From assembly GCA_051162045.1 (NCBI GenBank), contig JBISDI010000021.1: a DNA stretch of 64,000 bases. One strand, 5' to 3'. Positions within the stretch are counted from its first letter, which is position 1. Each line of letters begins with the position of its first letter. Of this stretch, positions 61,856 to 64,000 are shown one piece after another. The notes under the pieces are model-generated. The model saw nothing but the letters and a program-made list of their open reading frames with translations, did no database searches and had not been told where the DNA came from. Origin of the DNA: Anaerozeibacter quisquiliarum. GTDB lineage: Bacteria; Bacillota; Clostridia; Christensenellales; Aristaeellaceae. The translations under genes and the position numbers were made by a program.

Positions 61856-62564
61856 GCAAATATTGGAGGTCAAAAACCTCGCCGTCAAATACGGAGCGCT
61901 GACGGTCGTGCGCGACGTGGATTTCGCGGTGGAGCCGGGCGAGATCATGGCCATCATCGGTTCCAACGGAGCGGGGAAAAGCTCCATCATCAACGCCATT
62001 TGCGGCGTGGCGCCCGGCGCTACGGGCAGCATCCGTTTTCTGGGCAAGCCCATCGAGGGCGAGAAGCCCAACAAGCGCGTCGAGATGGGGCTTGTGCAGG
62101 TACCAGAGGGCCGACTGCTCTTCAGCAGCCTGACGGTGCTAGAAAACCTTCAGGTGGGCGCATGCCTGCCCGAGGCGCGGGCGCGGATGAACCAGTCCCT
62201 GGAGCACGTCTACGAGCTTTTCCCGAGGCTGGCCGAGCGCAAAAAGCAATTCGCGGGGACGCTCAGCGGCGGCGAACAGCAGATGGTGGCCATCGGGCGC
62301 GCGATGATGAGCTGTCCGAAGATGCTCATCTTCGACGAACCGTCGTGGGGCCTTTCGCCCCGGCTCGTGCTGGACGTGTTTGAGGCGGTGCGCAAGATCA
62401 ACCGCGAAGGCGTAACGGTGATTATGGTCGAGCAGCACATTCAACAGTGTCTGCGGGTGGCCCAGCGCGCGATCATCATAGAAAACGGGCGAGTTGCCAT
62501 GGCCGGCGAAAGCGACGCGCTGCTTCACGACGATCACGTTCATCAGGCGTATCTGGGCATGTAA
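61848..62564 (+). CDS. Branched-chain-type ABC ATPase (LivF)
   Basis: The 238-residue ATPase has Walker A GSNGAGKSS near residue 38, a full signature TLSGGEQQMVAIGRAM near 140 and Walker B MLIFDEPSWGLSP near 160. It would pair with the LivG half of the fused protein. ATG at 61848 overlaps the end of the fusion gene by 8 bases and has GGGGGAG upstream. Confidence 0.94.
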   Translation: MTEQILEVKNLAVKYGALTVVRDVDFAVEPGEIMAIIGSNGAGKSSIINAICGVAPGATGSIRFLGKPIEGEKPNKRVEMGLVQVPEGRLLFSSLTVLENLQVGACLPEARARMNQSLEHVYELFPRLAERKKQFAGTLSGGEQQMVAIGRAMMSCPKMLIFDEPSWGLSPRLVLDVFEAVRKINREGVTVIMVEQHIQQCLRVAQRAIIIENGRVAMAGESDALLHDDHVHQAYLGM

Positions 62565-62657
62565 CATCATAGCGGCCTGAGGGAGCCGGTTTGATCGGCC
62601 CCCTACTTAAAGCATGCGTAAAACGACGCAAAGCGATAATGCGAGGAGGATACGGAC

Positions 62658-63509
62658 ATGGGCAGAATCTTTATGCGCGGTGAGACAATCGCGCGGCTTC
62701 GCGCCACGACCGGGGCGGGCAGCCCCATCGTGGCCGTGGGCGCCAGCAACGGAATCGTGGGGAAGTGCTCGGAGTTTTCTGGCGCGGATCTGATTGTCTT
62801 TGGCACGCTGGGCATGAGCCGGTGGATGGGCTTTCCCACCCGAGTCATCGGAGATTTCAGCGGAAACCTGACCATGGAAATACAGCGGGATTTGTGGATG
62901 GTGGTTCAGAATACGCCTCTGATCGCGGGTCTGGACGCCAACGACATCGAGAGCCTGGATCGGGACCGGCTGCTGGACCGGTTTGTGCAAAGCGGCGTTT
63001 CCGGCGTGTGCAACCTGCCGACCATCCAGTTTTACTGCGACCAGTTCCGCGGCCGCTCCAAAAGCTATCTGCACGGCTTTGAAAACGAGTGCGAGCTGAT
63101 CGCCAAAGGCCGTCAGCGAAACCTTCTGGGCGTTGGCTTTGTGTTCTACCCGGCGGACGCGGAAGCCATGGTGGACGCGGGCGCGGACGTCATCATTGCC
63201 ACCTGCGGCCCGACACAGGGCGGCAGCGAGGGCTATCCGCCCATGGACATGGAGACGGCCGCCCTGAAGATCGGCCGCATTGCCGACGCAGCCAAGGCTA
63301 AAAATCCCCAGGTCTTTGTGCTGGGGCATGGCGGGCCCTTCAACACACCCGAATCCACCCGCCTGCTCTATGATCGGACGGGCGTGGACGGCTATTTCGG
63401 CGGATCAAGTATTGAGCGCATTCCGGTGGAGCAAGCGGTGCGCGATGTCGTAAGCCGGTACAAAGCGCCGGTTATGTCCAAATTGAAAGCCGAGGGCGGC
63501 GTAAGGTGA
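62658..63509 (+). CDS. PEP-hydrolase-like TIM-barrel protein, copy 1
   Basis: The 283-residue protein matches the phosphoenolpyruvate hydrolase-like TIM-barrel family (PF09370, related to the C-terminal domain of Tm-1/UPF0261 proteins). IVAVGASNGIVGKCSEFSGA near residue 25, PLIAGLDANDIES near 92, SGVSGVCNLPTIQFYC near 112, and VIIATCGPTQGGSEG near 178 are ordered as in the family. The true reaction of this family is not established. It starts 93 bases after livF, with GAGGAGG upstream. A close paralogue follows. Together they probably process the compound imported by the transporter. Confidence 0.8.
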   Translation: MGRIFMRGETIARLRATTGAGSPIVAVGASNGIVGKCSEFSGADLIVFGTLGMSRWMGFPTRVIGDFSGNLTMEIQRDLWMVVQNTPLIAGLDANDIESLDRDRLLDRFVQSGVSGVCNLPTIQFYCDQFRGRSKSYLHGFENECELIAKGRQRNLLGVGFVFYPADAEAMVDAGADVIIATCGPTQGGSEGYPPMDMETAALKIGRIADAAKAKNPQVFVLGHGGPFNTPESTRLLYDRTGVDGYFGGSSIERIPVEQAVRDVVSRYKAPVMSKLKAEGGVR

Positions 63510-63520
63510 GGGGGAGAAAC

Positions 63521-64000
63521 ATGGGACGCACATTCACACGGCAGGAAATCAAGGAGCGTTTTGAAAACACCATTCGTTCGGATCGCCCGCTCTTTGGCAG
63601 CGGCGCCAGCGCCGGCATCATCGGGCGCAGTGCCGAGGCCGCGGGGGTGGACTTCATTGTGCTGTACAGCACCGGACGCAGCCGCCTGATGGGTCAGCCC
63701 ACCCGGCTCATCGGAGAGGCCAATGCCGTTAGCTACCGCATGCACCACGAGTTGTATCAGGTGGTCGAGCATACGCCGCTGTTTGTGGGCGTGGACGCCA
63801 ACGATCCGCTGAATTGGGATCACAGGAAGCTCCTGGATCAATTCATGAAGGCGGGCGTATCGGGTGTGTGCCACAATCCGATGATCGGCATCTACGGCCC
63901 CGAATACGTCAAGCTCCGGGGCAGCATCGGGCACGGCTTTGAACGAGAGCTGGCCTTTACGCGGTTGGCTCACGAAGCCGGACTGTACAACTTGAATTAT
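63521..64000 (+). CDS. PEP-hydrolase-like TIM-barrel protein, copy 2 (cut by window end)
   Basis: The first 160 residues show the same family as the previous gene: LFGSGASAGIIGRSAEAAGV, PLFVGVDANDPLN and GVSGVCHNPMIGIYGPEY. The two proteins share about one third of positions by eye, so they are diverged paralogues rather than a recent duplication and may form a hetero-oligomer. GGGGGAG precedes the ATG, 12 bases after the upstream stop. The reading frame is open to base 64000. Confidence 0.8.
   Translation, partial: MGRTFTRQEIKERFENTIRSDRPLFGSGASAGIIGRSAEAAGVDFIVLYSTGRSRLMGQPTRLIGEANAVSYRMHHELYQVVEHTPLFVGVDANDPLNWDHRKLLDQFMKAGVSGVCHNPMIGIYGPEYVKLRGSIGHGFERELAFTRLAHEAGLYNLNY

Overview
The window is a GC-rich chromosomal segment with tight, co-directional operons, Shine-Dalgarno sites such as GGAGG, and frequent GTG or TTG starts. 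A complete Spo0A (13401-14159), RNase Y, a FabK/FabT-type fatty acid operon, split glycine decarboxylase (GcvPA/GcvPB), a T-box riboswitch and LytR-CpsA-Psr and DegV proteins point to a Clostridia-like member of the Bacillota, probably an anaerobic fermenter (AdhE with a Rex-like operator). Genus cannot be read from the sequence. No rRNA, tRNA or CRISPR array was seen.

1-4.3 kb: an ABC ATPase, a decayed insertion-sequence region bounded by two similar 60-base repeats, a secreted four-BIG2/CapA protein and an APH-like kinase. 4.4-10.8 kb: a leftward ygeX-ygeY-ygeW-arcC cluster (2,3-diaminopropionate and carbamoyl chemistry, the set linked to anaerobic purine or urate breakdown), a divergent YheO/DauR-type regulator sharing a compact promoter region, and a DUF3795-like protein. 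10.9-14.2 kb: RNase Y, a DnaQ-like exonuclease and Spo0A. 14.2-15.2 kb: repeat-rich non-coding DNA. 15.3-17.9 kb: AdhE. 18.2-28.5 kb: a complete FASII/acetyl-CoA carboxylase operon (fabT-fabH-acpP-fabK-fabD-fabG-fabF-accB-fabZ-accC-accD-accA) ending in a DegV protein. 28.5-38.5 kb: phosphoesterase, aminotransferase, a short alanyl-tRNA synthetase, glycerol-1-phosphate dehydrogenase and the glycine cleavage operon. 38.6-43 kb: a small exported protein, an atypical AroE, a T-box-controlled TrpB2 and an LCP protein. 43.3-49.5 kb: a sugar ABC importer with a GH38 alpha-mannosidase.

49.8-55.1 kb: a FecBCD-type importer operon that also encodes a methyltransferase, an XdhC-family protein and a THEP1-type NTPase. 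This looks like a metal or oxyanion uptake and enzyme-maturation unit for a molybdenum hydroxylase, and may serve the same purine metabolism as the yge cluster. 55.5-56.5 kb: a small membrane protein and the stubs of two divergent genes of a lost dinB locus. 56.6-64 kb: a LysR regulator, then a branched-chain-type ABC importer (with a LivM-LivG fusion) and two tandem PEP-hydrolase-like TIM-barrel proteins, the second cut by the window end. This last operon is the best candidate for an undescribed system: import and processing of an unknown small molecule.
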